A stretch of 64,000 nucleotides of DNA from the NCBI GenBank assembly GCA_045561055.1, contig JBJKYL010000014.1, forward strand, positions 62,001 through 126,000. The letters are read 5' to 3'. The notes beneath the pieces are model-generated. The model had not been told where the DNA came from and did not search any database. It was given only the letters and a program-made list of their open reading frames with translations. Numbering within the stretch: the first letter of the stretch is position 1; every line of letters starts with the position of its first letter. Position numbers and translations under genes: made by a program. Shown one piece after another: positions 18,701 through 26,082 of this stretch. This stretch comes from SMWC01 sp045561055. GTDB taxonomy: Bacteria; Pseudomonadota; Gammaproteobacteria; Steroidobacterales; Rariloculaceae.

Positions 18701-19217
18701 GTAGCGATCCACGAACAGCGAACTCACCCGGGTCAACTACTTTCTCGACGTGTAGATAGCCATGGCTCACGAGTTGCTCGATGAATAACTGTCGATCCAG
18801 GCGCTCACCAACACGCAAGGATATCGACCGAGCTTCAATAAATCCTCTTGGAGGTAATCTCGTCAGCAGTGCTTGAGCGTTGACGACGAGTGTGCTCACG
18901 CGGCCGTGGGTAAGCGCTGCGAGGGTAGTAAGTCGTTCCGCGATAAGCTCCTGCGGCGGTGAGAATGCGTCGTAAGGGAGGGTCTCATAATCGCCAAAGC
19001 GCCGGAGATTCAGCTTAGGAGAGAAAAAGTTCAATTCGCGCTGGAGTCTATCGGCCGCAATCGCGGAAGCGGTTACAACACATATTAGGCCTGGATAGTT
19101 GTTCGTAGCTTGCGCTACAGCCAGACTCTGGGCCGCTCCATATAACTGTCCCCACTGAACCTGAGGGTGAGCTGGCCCAGGTAGTTCCAGGCTAAGAATG
19201 TCATTGGGCAAATCCAT
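15741..19217 (-). CDS. mfd: Transcription-repair coupling factor Mfd
   Basis: ATP-dependent translocase that removes stalled RNA polymerase and recruits UvrA. The 1158-residue protein has the N-terminal UvrB-like homology region, then the RNA-polymerase-interacting domain (L-R-V-G-A-P-V-V-H-E-E-Y-G-I-G-R). The RecG-like motor has GDVGFGKTE near 634-642 and VDEEHRFG near 732-739, plus LTATPIPRT and QLRGRVGRS. A C-terminal TRCF domain follows. Transcribed toward csiV and divergent from the lol operon. Confidence 0.97.
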   Translation of the reverse strand: MDLPNDILSLELPGPAHPQVQWGQLYGAAQSLAVAQATNNYPGLICVVTASAIAADRLQRELNFFSPKLNLRRFGDYETLPYDAFSPPQELIAERLTTLAALTHGRVSTLVVNAQALLTRLPPRGFIEARSISLRVGERLDRQLFIEQLVSHGYLHVEKVVDPGEFAVRGSLLDVYPSSADHPIRIDLFDDEVETLRIFDPGTQLTTGKARKIEILPAREFPFDIDAIRGFRERFRDNISGEPNRSNIYRDISDAHLPAGIESFLPLFFDSTSSLLEHFPEDTLYIFMGEALDGLDSGWALIEERYTQLCGDIERPLLTPEIAFCSPELLRSQLAETQSIRICSRELATSKEKFSINARTSHPLHSIRSEEQDPITRWLYANDSARTLVVTSSPGQRETLSELLRDRGLKPIEVSGWQSFLISQQQLNIAVGDLEDGLALPDLHLKIITSEQLGINRPQQRTRRKQRRDPNAIVRELTDLRVGAPVVHEEYGIGRYQGLKNLAILEADETITEFLLLEYAGGDKLYVPVYNLHLVTRYTGASPENAPLHKLGSDQWIKAKRKAAKQVRDVAAELLGLYAQRAARQGIQFPLNEEIYQRFALEFPFEETADQLEVIHDVIGDLKSRQPMDRVVCGDVGFGKTEVALRAAFVTVNADHQVAVLVPTTLLAQQHQRTFADRFADWPVRVELLSRFRSEKSVNAVMSGLKDGTVDIVIGTHKLLGKDLNFRRLGLVIVDEEHRFGVRQKEQLKKLRADVDMLALTATPIPRTLNMALGGLRDISLIATPPAERLSVKTFSGEWSNSTIREAVLREIRRGGQIYFVHNRVKDIDEVATHLASLLPEASIKVAHGQMSERTLENVMLEFYHRHFNLLVCTTIIESGIDIPTANTIIINRADRLGLAQLHQLRGRVGRSHHQAYAYLIAPPLRSLTADAVKRLEAIEALEELGAGFTLATHDLEIRGAGELLGDEQSGQIQAIGFTLYNDLLARAVSSLNAGKEPDLEDPFQHGTEIELGLPALIPGDYIPDVHIRLVLYKRIACALSASDLQDLQVELIDRFGLLPAVTRTLFALTRLKLIAQQLGITNIQAENHGGSLQFSKEASIDPAILIELIENQSGIYSMDGPFKLRFSWALEHNEDRIAATETLLLDLGVKPQASSAA

Positions 19218-19354
19218 AGAAATTTATGGTGACGAAGTTGCGGAAGATTATCCCATAGAGACTGCGGCAGTCGCACAGATAGACCGTATTAGGCTGCTGA
19301 AGCGGTTATTTTGTCTCGGTAAAACAACGACTGCTGTGCTTTAATTACGAGGTA

Positions 19355-20596
19355 ATGTTCTATCCCTTGGAGAGCTTTATCGCATTACGCTATGTCCGAA
19401 CACGTCGGCATCGTGGTATTGCGTCATTCATCACGTTAGCGTCTGTGTTTGGTATGGCGCTCGGCGTTGCTGCGCTCATCGTCGTTTTGTCTGTCATGAA
19501 TGGCCTGGAAAGCGAACTTCGAAACCGACTTCTGAGTATGACCGCGCACGCGACGCTTGCTAATCCGCGCGAAGGTATACCGAACTGGCACTCCCTGCGG
19601 GATCAGATCGTCGACTATGAGGGCGTAACGGACGTCTCTCCGTACGTGAATGTTGAGGGTATGTTGGCCTCTGGACTTAATCTGAATCCTGCGCTAATCC
19701 GCGGGATACTACCAGACGAGACTGCTATTTCCGGGATCGGCGATTTTATGCGTACGGGTAGCCTCACGGACCTGGAGACCGGCAGCAAGCGTATTATTCT
19801 TGGTCGGATTTTGGCACTGAATCTAGGTGTTGGCGTTGGTAACCGAGTGAACCTGCTCGTGCCCCAAATCGACAACGGCCGGCCGGCTGCCGAGCTTCAT
19901 AGTTTTATCGTGAGTGGTATTTTCGCTGCTGGTGTTCAGGACCATGATGCCGCTTTGGCTTTGATACACATTAATGATGCGAGTTCGCTAAGAGGGTTTG
20001 CGGAGGGGCGGGTCGGCGGCGTTGCTGTGCGATTAGAAGATCCGATGGCCGTGGTAAGTTTTGCTAGTGCTCTGTCACAGCTTGGGAACGGTGCTGCAAC
20101 ATATTCCGATTGGACGATGGAAAACCGTAGTCATTTTCGTGCTATCCGTATAGAGAAGACGATGATGGCAATTTTGCTGATGCTGATCGTGGCGGTAGCT
20201 GCCTTCAACGTTGTTGCGTCGCTAATTATGGTGGTAACAGATAAGAAAAAAGATATTGCTATTCTGCGAACTTGCGGCCTAGAGCCTTCTCGTGTAGCTA
20301 AAATTTTCATCATTCAAGGTTCGCTCATTGGATGCGCTGGTACGTTTCTAGGGCTGATCTTCGGGTTATTAATTGCCTTTAATGTTGAAACGGTATTCCC
20401 CTGGTTAGAGCGAACATTCAACTTTGAGTTAATGCCTAGCGACGTTTTTTACGTATCTCAGCTACCTTCCGATGTCCAATGGACTGACGTGACGTTGATA
20501 AGCTTGTCCGCTTTATTGATTGCGGTGCTAGCAACAATTTACCCCTCGCGTCGTGCCGCGATTGTGGCACCAGCCGAAGCGCTGCGTTACGAGTGA
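19355..20596 (+). CDS. lolC: Lipoprotein-releasing ABC transporter permease (LolC/LolE family, first copy)
   Basis: Inner-membrane permease of the Lol system, which extracts mature lipoproteins for delivery to LolA. The 413-residue protein has one transmembrane helix near the N-terminus (about 25-47), a large periplasmic domain, then three more helices (about 265-290, 320-345, 378-402). The N-terminus FIALRYVRTRRHRGIASFI is typical. It overlaps the second permease by 4 bases. The order here is permease-permease-ATPase. LolC versus LolE naming is tentative because the two copies are related. Confidence 0.88.
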   Translation: MFYPLESFIALRYVRTRRHRGIASFITLASVFGMALGVAALIVVLSVMNGLESELRNRLLSMTAHATLANPREGIPNWHSLRDQIVDYEGVTDVSPYVNVEGMLASGLNLNPALIRGILPDETAISGIGDFMRTGSLTDLETGSKRIILGRILALNLGVGVGNRVNLLVPQIDNGRPAAELHSFIVSGIFAAGVQDHDAALALIHINDASSLRGFAEGRVGGVAVRLEDPMAVVSFASALSQLGNGAATYSDWTMENRSHFRAIRIEKTMMAILLMLIVAVAAFNVVASLIMVVTDKKKDIAILRTCGLEPSRVAKIFIIQGSLIGCAGTFLGLIFGLLIAFNVETVFPWLERTFNFELMPSDVFYVSQLPSDVQWTDVTLISLSALLIAVLATIYPSRRAAIVAPAEALRYE

Positions 20597-21846
20597 CGAT
20601 GAAGCAGCAGTACGAATTCTCAATTGCTTTACGATATCTCCGCGCTCGTAGCCGTAACGGTTTTATATCGTTTATCTCACTGGTTTCAATGGTGGGCATA
20701 GGTATCGCGGTCGCTGTGCTGAGTGTGGTGTTGTCGGTCGTTAATGGCTTCGAGTATGAGTTGCAGCAGAGATTACTTGGGATCATCTCCCATGCGGCCG
20801 TAACTGGCATCGACGCGCCGTTGGAAGATTGGGAGGGGCTTCGTGAAACAGTTCTCGAGCGTCCCGATGTGCTCGAGGTTGCGCCCTTTATCGAGGGAGA
20901 GGGATTGGTTGTGTTCGGTGATACGCCGGCTGGTGTTGAAGTGCGCGGAATTCATCCGATTCTAGAGTCGCGCGTATCGCAATTGGCGACGATGATGCGT
21001 GCGGGTAGTATCTCTGATTTAGAGGCTGGTAGTTATAACATCGTGGTCGGCAGCAGTCTTGCGACAGAGCTAGAGTTCGACGTTGGCGATACTCTCGTGC
21101 TGATTACCGCTCAAGCTCAAGTCACACCGGCAGGGATCATGCCGCGCATGCGTAGTTTCGAGGTTGTAGGAATTTTCGAAGCTGGTATGTACGAATTCGA
21201 TCGTAATCTAGTCTTCATGAATCTCGCTGACGCGTCGCGTTTGTTTCGTACCGACGGCAAACCGACCGGGCTACGGTTAGTCGTAGACGATGTTTATCGG
21301 GCCCGACGAATTTCGGAAGAGGTAGCTATTGGACTCGGTGGAGGCTTTTTTATCGAAGACTGGATGCGCCAACATGATAACTTCTTCCGTTCTATCCAGA
21401 TTACCAAGTCGATCATGTTTGTTATTTTCTCTATGGTTATTGCGGTAGCTGTCTTCAATATCGTATCGACTCTTGTCATGGTCGTTCACGACAAGCGCAG
21501 GGATATTGCGATATTGCAGAGTTTTGGTGCTTCCGCCTACAGCATTGTGGCCATATTCGTGATGCAAGGTGCTCTTATAGGTGTTATCGGAACGGGAATC
21601 GGTTTGGCGCTCGGCGCTTTAATATCCAGTCAGCTTACTGCGATTGTAGCACTGCTTGAGGTGTCTTTCGGGATCGACTTACTTGCGGGGGATGTCTATC
21701 TTATCAGCGATCTGCCAACTCAGATCCGCTATATTGAGGTTGCAAAAATCGGTTTACTAGCGACCTGTCTTGCTGTTCTAGCAACGCTCTATCCCGCGAT
21801 AAGTGCATCGCGGCAGCCACCTGCGGAGGCGTTACGGTATGAGTAA
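20593..21846 (+). CDS. lolE: Lipoprotein-releasing ABC transporter permease (LolC/LolE family, second copy)
   Basis: Paralogue of the preceding gene: 417 residues, same topology with one N-terminal and three C-terminal membrane helices around a periplasmic domain. It starts with the family motif S-I-A-L-R-Y-L-R-A-R-S-R-N-G-F-I-S-F and ends P-P-A-E-A-L-R-Y-E, almost identical to the first copy's P-A-E-A-L-R-Y-E, which shows the two arose by duplication. Both ends overlap neighbours (4 bases with the first copy, 8 with lolD). Its assignment as LolE rather than LolC is by position only. Confidence 0.86.
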   Translation: MTMKQQYEFSIALRYLRARSRNGFISFISLVSMVGIGIAVAVLSVVLSVVNGFEYELQQRLLGIISHAAVTGIDAPLEDWEGLRETVLERPDVLEVAPFIEGEGLVVFGDTPAGVEVRGIHPILESRVSQLATMMRAGSISDLEAGSYNIVVGSSLATELEFDVGDTLVLITAQAQVTPAGIMPRMRSFEVVGIFEAGMYEFDRNLVFMNLADASRLFRTDGKPTGLRLVVDDVYRARRISEEVAIGLGGGFFIEDWMRQHDNFFRSIQITKSIMFVIFSMVIAVAVFNIVSTLVMVVHDKRRDIAILQSFGASAYSIVAIFVMQGALIGVIGTGIGLALGALISSQLTAIVALLEVSFGIDLLAGDVYLISDLPTQIRYIEVAKIGLLATCLAVLATLYPAISASRQPPAEALRYE

Positions 21847-22540
21847 CGAAACAGATCGTTCTAATATCGTTCTCGAGGTTGAAGGATTGGAGAAGACCTT
21901 CAAGGAGGGTGGTCGCAGCCTTGATGTTTTGCGCCGTGTGAACTTTAGGGTCATGCGTGGCGATCGCGTCGCGATCGTAGGCGCGTCGGGTTCCGGAAAG
22001 ACTACTTTGTTGCAGCTGCTAGGCGGTCTCGATCATGCGACGGCCGGTGAGGTGCGCATATCGGGTCAATCAATGACGGGGCTAAGTAATTCCGAGCGCG
22101 GCTTATTACGAAATCGGCGTTTAGGGTTTGTCTATCAGTTTCACCATTTATTACCAGAGTTCAGTGCGTTAGAGAATGTTGCTATGCCTTTGCTGGTACG
22201 AGGCGAAAAGCCCGATGTGGCGTCTCATCGGGCTGAAGTCCTGCTTTCAAGTGTGGGTTTGGAGAAGCGACTTACACATAGGCCAGGAAAGTTGTCAGGA
22301 GGTGAGCGACAGAGAACCGCTATCGCCCGCGCGTTGGTGACGCAGCCAGATGTTGTGCTTGCTGATGAACCGACTGGTAATCTGGATCGACCGACTGGCA
22401 AACGTGTTTTTGATCTTATGCTTGAACTTAATACAGATCTACAGACTAGTCTCGTGGTAGTTACCCACGATCCGGAGCTTGCAACTCGGATGGATCGCAT
22501 CCTAGAACTTAGGGACGGTGAGCTACATGAAGCTGACTGA
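21839..22540 (+). CDS. lolD: Lipoprotein-releasing ABC transporter ATP-binding protein LolD
   Basis: ATPase that powers lipoprotein release by the two permeases upstream. The 233-residue protein has Walker A GASGSGKTT (48-56), signature LSGGERQR (152-159), Walker B VVLADEP (172-178) and the H-loop TH after VVV. The frame is open from 21803, but the ATG at 21839 follows a GGAGG ribosome site and matches the family start. In E. coli lolD lies between lolC and lolE; here it comes last. Confidence 0.94.
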   Translation: MSNETDRSNIVLEVEGLEKTFKEGGRSLDVLRRVNFRVMRGDRVAIVGASGSGKTTLLQLLGGLDHATAGEVRISGQSMTGLSNSERGLLRNRRLGFVYQFHHLLPEFSALENVAMPLLVRGEKPDVASHRAEVLLSSVGLEKRLTHRPGKLSGGERQRTAIARALVTQPDVVLADEPTGNLDRPTGKRVFDLMLELNTDLQTSLVVVTHDPELATRMDRILELRDGELHEAD

Positions 22541-22773
22541 TGCTCTTGCCACGCGGTATCTGAAGACCATAACTTGTCGTGACCGACGCTGCGTTAATAA
22601 CAGCCGTAATGCGGTGAAAATCCTGGTTAATCTAAAGCTTGCTCGTTATTGTTTATTGACTTATCTGGGACTTACGGGTTATTCAAGCCATAGAATATAC
22701 AGCCTATTAGTTGCTGACTTGAGTTCCTACAGATCAATATTGCGCACGTGACACTACCGGAGGTCTGATTGCC

Positions 22774-24519
22774 ATGGCGTGGTTTCTGAATTCTAGCACC
22801 GTATCTGTATATCGACGGTTGTTTGCCTATGTCATACCGCACTGGAAGGTCATCTCGGCGGCAGTTTTAGCAATGGTTGTTTATTCAGCTGCTAATGCCT
22901 ATGTACCTTTCATCATCGAGGATGTTATCGAGACGTTAGGTGACGCTGGACGAACCGGCGCAAACTATATTCCGTTTATTCTATTGGCAACGGCTGCAGT
23001 TCGAGGAGTTACGGACTTTGTTGCAGTGTACGGGCTTGGTTGGTTGGGTCGGCGGGTAATTCGCGATCTACGCGGAGAGGTGTTTGAGAAATATACAGAG
23101 CTACCCGCACGCTTCTTCGATGACAATTCGACCGGAATGCTGATCTCTAAGCTGACATACAACACCGAACAGGTTGCGGAAGCTATATCTACCGTTCTAG
23201 TAGTCACTGTAAGGGACACGCTGACAATGCTTGGTCTAATAGGCGCTATGTTTTATTTTAGTCCAACATTGACAGTACTCGTCGCTGTGACTATTCCGAT
23301 CATCGGTTTTCTGGTAGCTGTTATGAGTCGGGCTTTTCGGCGCTATGGTATTCGTATACAGGCCTCAATGGGTGATGCGACACGGATTACGGAGGAGGCG
23401 TTATCGGGGCAACAGATTGTTAAAGTTTTCGAAGGACAGGAGTACGAGCGCCGTCAATTTGCCGAAATTAATCGACGTAACTATAAGGCCAACCTAAAGC
23501 TTGTTGCTACTCGCGCTGCCGGTGATGTGCTTACTCAGTATACGCTCGCATTGGGTCTGGCCGCGATAGTTTGGGTCGCATTCTTGGATCAGTTAGCAGC
23601 GGATATCGATGCGGCGGTGTTTATGGGGTTTTTAGTCGCCATGGGACTGTTGATGGCCCCTCTTAAGCGTGTAGTAAATGTCAATGTGGGGTTACAGAAA
23701 GGAATTGTGGCAGGGGCGAGCCTTTTTGGGATACTCGATGAATCGGTCGAGGAAGATACTGGGATAAAGGTGCTTGAAGGGGCTCGCGGTGACGTGGAGT
23801 TCTGCGGTATTTCATTTGCTTACGATCAGAAAAAAGGGCGCGTATTAGACGACGTGTCTATTCGAGCACCCTCGGGAAGTACGATCGCGATTGTTGGTCG
23901 TTCCGGAAGCGGCAAAACTACACTCGTAGGCCTTTTGCCGCGCCTCTATGAAGCTGAAGGAGGCTGTGTTCTCATCGATGGTGTTGATATTCGCGACTAC
24001 AAGCGCAAGGATCTACGTCGGCAGATTAGCCTCGTCAGTCAGGATGTAGTGCTGTTTAACGACTCGATCTCGAACAATATTGCCTATGGTGGCCTTGCAT
24101 CTTCCTCTGAGGCTGAAATTTTTCGAGCTGCAGAACTCGCTCATGTGACGGAATTCGCACTGAGACTACCGGAAGGCTTGAATACCAATGTTGGTGAGCG
24201 TGGAATTCTCTTATCTGGCGGGCAACGACAGCGGATCGCGATTGCAAGAGCGTTTTTGAAGGATGCGCCTATTCTAATACTTGATGAGGCGACGTCTGCG
24301 CTGGATACAGAATCGGAGCGCCGGATCCAGGATGCGTTGGCGACTTTAATGCAGGGTAGGACAACGCTCGTTATTGCGCATCGCCTTTCGACTGTTGAGA
24401 GTGCTGACAAAATCATCGTACTAAAGGACGGCAGTGTTTTAGAACAAGGAACCCATTCTGAGCTATTAAAGCTCGATGGGCATTACGGTGGCTTGTACCG
24501 TATGCAATTTTCTGTCTGA
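22774..24519 (+). CDS. msbA: Lipid A export ATP-binding/permease protein MsbA
   Basis: Homodimeric ABC exporter that flips core-lipid A across the inner membrane. The 581-residue half-transporter has six transmembrane helices (about 1-310) and an ATPase domain with Walker A GRSGSGKTT (375-383), signature LSGGQRQR (480-487) and I-L-D-E-A-T-S-A-L-D. A GGAGG ribosome site lies 10 bases before the ATG. kdsB follows directly; the lpxK gene normally found between msbA and kdsB is not here. Confidence 0.93.
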   Translation: MAWFLNSSTVSVYRRLFAYVIPHWKVISAAVLAMVVYSAANAYVPFIIEDVIETLGDAGRTGANYIPFILLATAAVRGVTDFVAVYGLGWLGRRVIRDLRGEVFEKYTELPARFFDDNSTGMLISKLTYNTEQVAEAISTVLVVTVRDTLTMLGLIGAMFYFSPTLTVLVAVTIPIIGFLVAVMSRAFRRYGIRIQASMGDATRITEEALSGQQIVKVFEGQEYERRQFAEINRRNYKANLKLVATRAAGDVLTQYTLALGLAAIVWVAFLDQLAADIDAAVFMGFLVAMGLLMAPLKRVVNVNVGLQKGIVAGASLFGILDESVEEDTGIKVLEGARGDVEFCGISFAYDQKKGRVLDDVSIRAPSGSTIAIVGRSGSGKTTLVGLLPRLYEAEGGCVLIDGVDIRDYKRKDLRRQISLVSQDVVLFNDSISNNIAYGGLASSSEAEIFRAAELAHVTEFALRLPEGLNTNVGERGILLSGGQRQRIAIARAFLKDAPILILDEATSALDTESERRIQDALATLMQGRTTLVIAHRLSTVESADKIIVLKDGSVLEQGTHSELLKLDGHYGGLYRMQFSV

Positions 24520-24566
24520 GGACTAGGGTATGTTTTGTGGTAACGACTAATAGAGCAGATTCAACC

Positions 24567-25307
24567 ATGATTGAAGACTTTATTGTCGTCATTCCAGCGC
24601 GTTTCGATTCCATTCGGTTGCCGGGAAAACCATTAGCGGATATCGGCGGTCGACCGATGATCGAGTGGGTTTACTATCGGGCGTGTCAAAGTGGTGCGGA
24701 TCTGGTCATTATCGCTACGGACGATGAGCGGATTGCAGATGCTGGCCGAAATGTTGGGGCCACTGTCGAGTTCACTGCATCCCACCACAAAAATGGGACC
24801 GACCGGATTGCGGAGGTAGCTAAACGATACGAATGGTCCGACGATCAAATTGTCGTTAATGTACAGGGTGACGAGCCATTACTTCCGTCAGCGCTAATAT
24901 CACAGGTTGCCGATCTACTGAGAGGTGATAGTAATGCAGCTATCGCGACGCTTGTTACTCCGATTTGTTCGCGAGATGAATGGCAGGACCCAAATTTGGT
25001 TCGTGTGGTCGTCGACCGCCAGGATCGGGCGTTATACTTTAGCCGCGCCCCTATTCCCTGGTCGCGCGAAGGTGGAACGCCGTCTTCATTGCGTCACGTA
25101 GGGTTGTACGCCTATAGAGTAGGAGCGTTAAAACAACTCGCGCTAACCCCCTCGTGCGAGCTTGAACGTATTGAGTGCTTAGAACAGTTAAGAGCTTTGT
25201 GGCTGGGGATGAAGATTATCGTTGCGGAAGCCTGTGAGGTGCCACCGCGAGGTGTCGATACAGCCGAGGATCTTGACGCAGTGCGGTTACAGTGTAATAG
25301 CGTTTGA
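24567..25307 (+). CDS. kdsB: 3-deoxy-manno-octulosonate cytidylyltransferase KdsB
   Basis: Activates Kdo to CMP-Kdo for LPS inner-core synthesis. The 246-residue protein begins F-I-V-V-I-P-A-R-F-D-S-I-R-L-P-G-K-P-L, the nucleotide-binding start of the family. It also has H-x-x-G-T-D-R-I-A, N-V-Q-G-D-E-P near residue 95 and F-S-R-A-P-I-P. A GTG at 24537 would add ten residues; the ATG at 24567 matches the family better. Continues the envelope-synthesis run after msbA. Confidence 0.95.
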   Translation: MIEDFIVVIPARFDSIRLPGKPLADIGGRPMIEWVYYRACQSGADLVIIATDDERIADAGRNVGATVEFTASHHKNGTDRIAEVAKRYEWSDDQIVVNVQGDEPLLPSALISQVADLLRGDSNAAIATLVTPICSRDEWQDPNLVRVVVDRQDRALYFSRAPIPWSREGGTPSSLRHVGLYAYRVGALKQLALTPSCELERIECLEQLRALWLGMKIIVAEACEVPPRGVDTAEDLDAVRLQCNSV

Positions 25308-25381
25308 GATTACGAACCCATTCTAATCTGCCTAGACTCAGTTTAAGATGTTATCTTTATACGCTGAGTTAGTTGCTAGTT

Positions 25382-25507
25382 ATGACTTACGAACTGCTTA
25401 GTCAAAACCAGACTAAGCCACCGTCATCTCTCGATGTTCTAGCAGAAATGTGGTGGGGGAGAGCGCGTGCGCAGTCACATAAACCCCTGCATATCAATAC
25501 GGCATGA
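25382..25507 (+). CDS. Possible small ORF of unknown function
   Basis: An ATG-initiated frame of 41 codons lies in the 218-base gap between kdsB and the phosphatase gene. It contains a W-W-G-R-A-R-A segment and no membrane helix or recognisable domain. The gap may simply be a leader for the phosphatase gene. I do not recognise the product, and the evidence for translation is weak. Confidence 0.2.
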   Translation: MTYELLSQNQTKPPSSLDVLAEMWWGRARAQSHKPLHINTA

Positions 25508-25525
25508 GTTTTCGGCGGACCTGAA

Positions 25526-26026
25526 TTGTCTAAGAAACGGGAAACCCGATCTTGCAGCGTACTGTTCGTGTGCATGGGTAATATCTGTCGTTCCCCAACA
25601 GCTGAAGGCGCCTTTAGACGAATTCTTGATGACCGCGTTCCCGACTTATCGATTCATGTGGATTCCGCTGGAACTCATGCCTACCATATTGGTGAACCTC
25701 CGGATCAGCGTGCTCAGCGTGCAGCGTTGCGACGCAATATCGATCTCAGTAAGCAGCGCGCTCGTCAGGTTAGAGAAGAGGACTTCGCGGTTTTTAATCA
25801 GATACTCGCGATGGATCAGCTCAACATGGAGCTACTTTGTGAATTGGGTCCACCTGAATATCATGACCGAATCAAGCTCTTTCTCGATTACGCGCCGCAT
25901 GCTGAGTATCGCGAAATACCTGACCCCTATTATGGTGGTCCGAACGGTTTCGAGTTAGTCCTCGATCTGGTCCAAGAGGCATCCTTGGGATTGCTGGATC
26001 AGATTCGGAATTTCGACACGTTTTAG
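25526..26026 (+). CDS. Low-molecular-weight protein-tyrosine-phosphatase family protein
   Basis: The P-loop CMGNICRS (Cys16 nucleophile, Arg22) lies near the N-terminus, and the general-acid aspartate is in PDPYYGG (Asp133), so it should be an active LMW phosphatase of 166 residues. Family members in gammaproteobacteria often sit next to kdsB and may act on tyrosine phosphate or small molecules. The start is a TTG at 25526; no in-frame ATG or GTG lies between it and the P-loop. Last gene before the convergent rne. Confidence 0.88.
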   Translation: MSKKRETRSCSVLFVCMGNICRSPTAEGAFRRILDDRVPDLSIHVDSAGTHAYHIGEPPDQRAQRAALRRNIDLSKQRARQVREEDFAVFNQILAMDQLNMELLCELGPPEYHDRIKLFLDYAPHAEYREIPDPYYGGPNGFELVLDLVQEASLGLLDQIRNFDTF

Positions 26027-26082
26027 CGCTACCCGCAGTGGGTTCTATTAGCCTTTAACTCAATATTCGCTTGGGGTTTTTC

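Noticed and set aside
22518..22751. Plus-strand frame of 77 codons between lolD and msbA
   Set aside because: Starts inside lolD, has no family resemblance or good ribosome site; comEC, which often lies here, is not seen in any frame.
25467..25958. Plus-strand frame of 163 codons overlapping the phosphatase
   Set aside because: Shadow of the phosphatase gene in another frame; the active-site motif is in the other frame.
26027..26082. Short ACCC/GGGT repeat between the phosphatase and rne ends
   Set aside because: A 4-bp stem without a T-run is too weak for a terminator.
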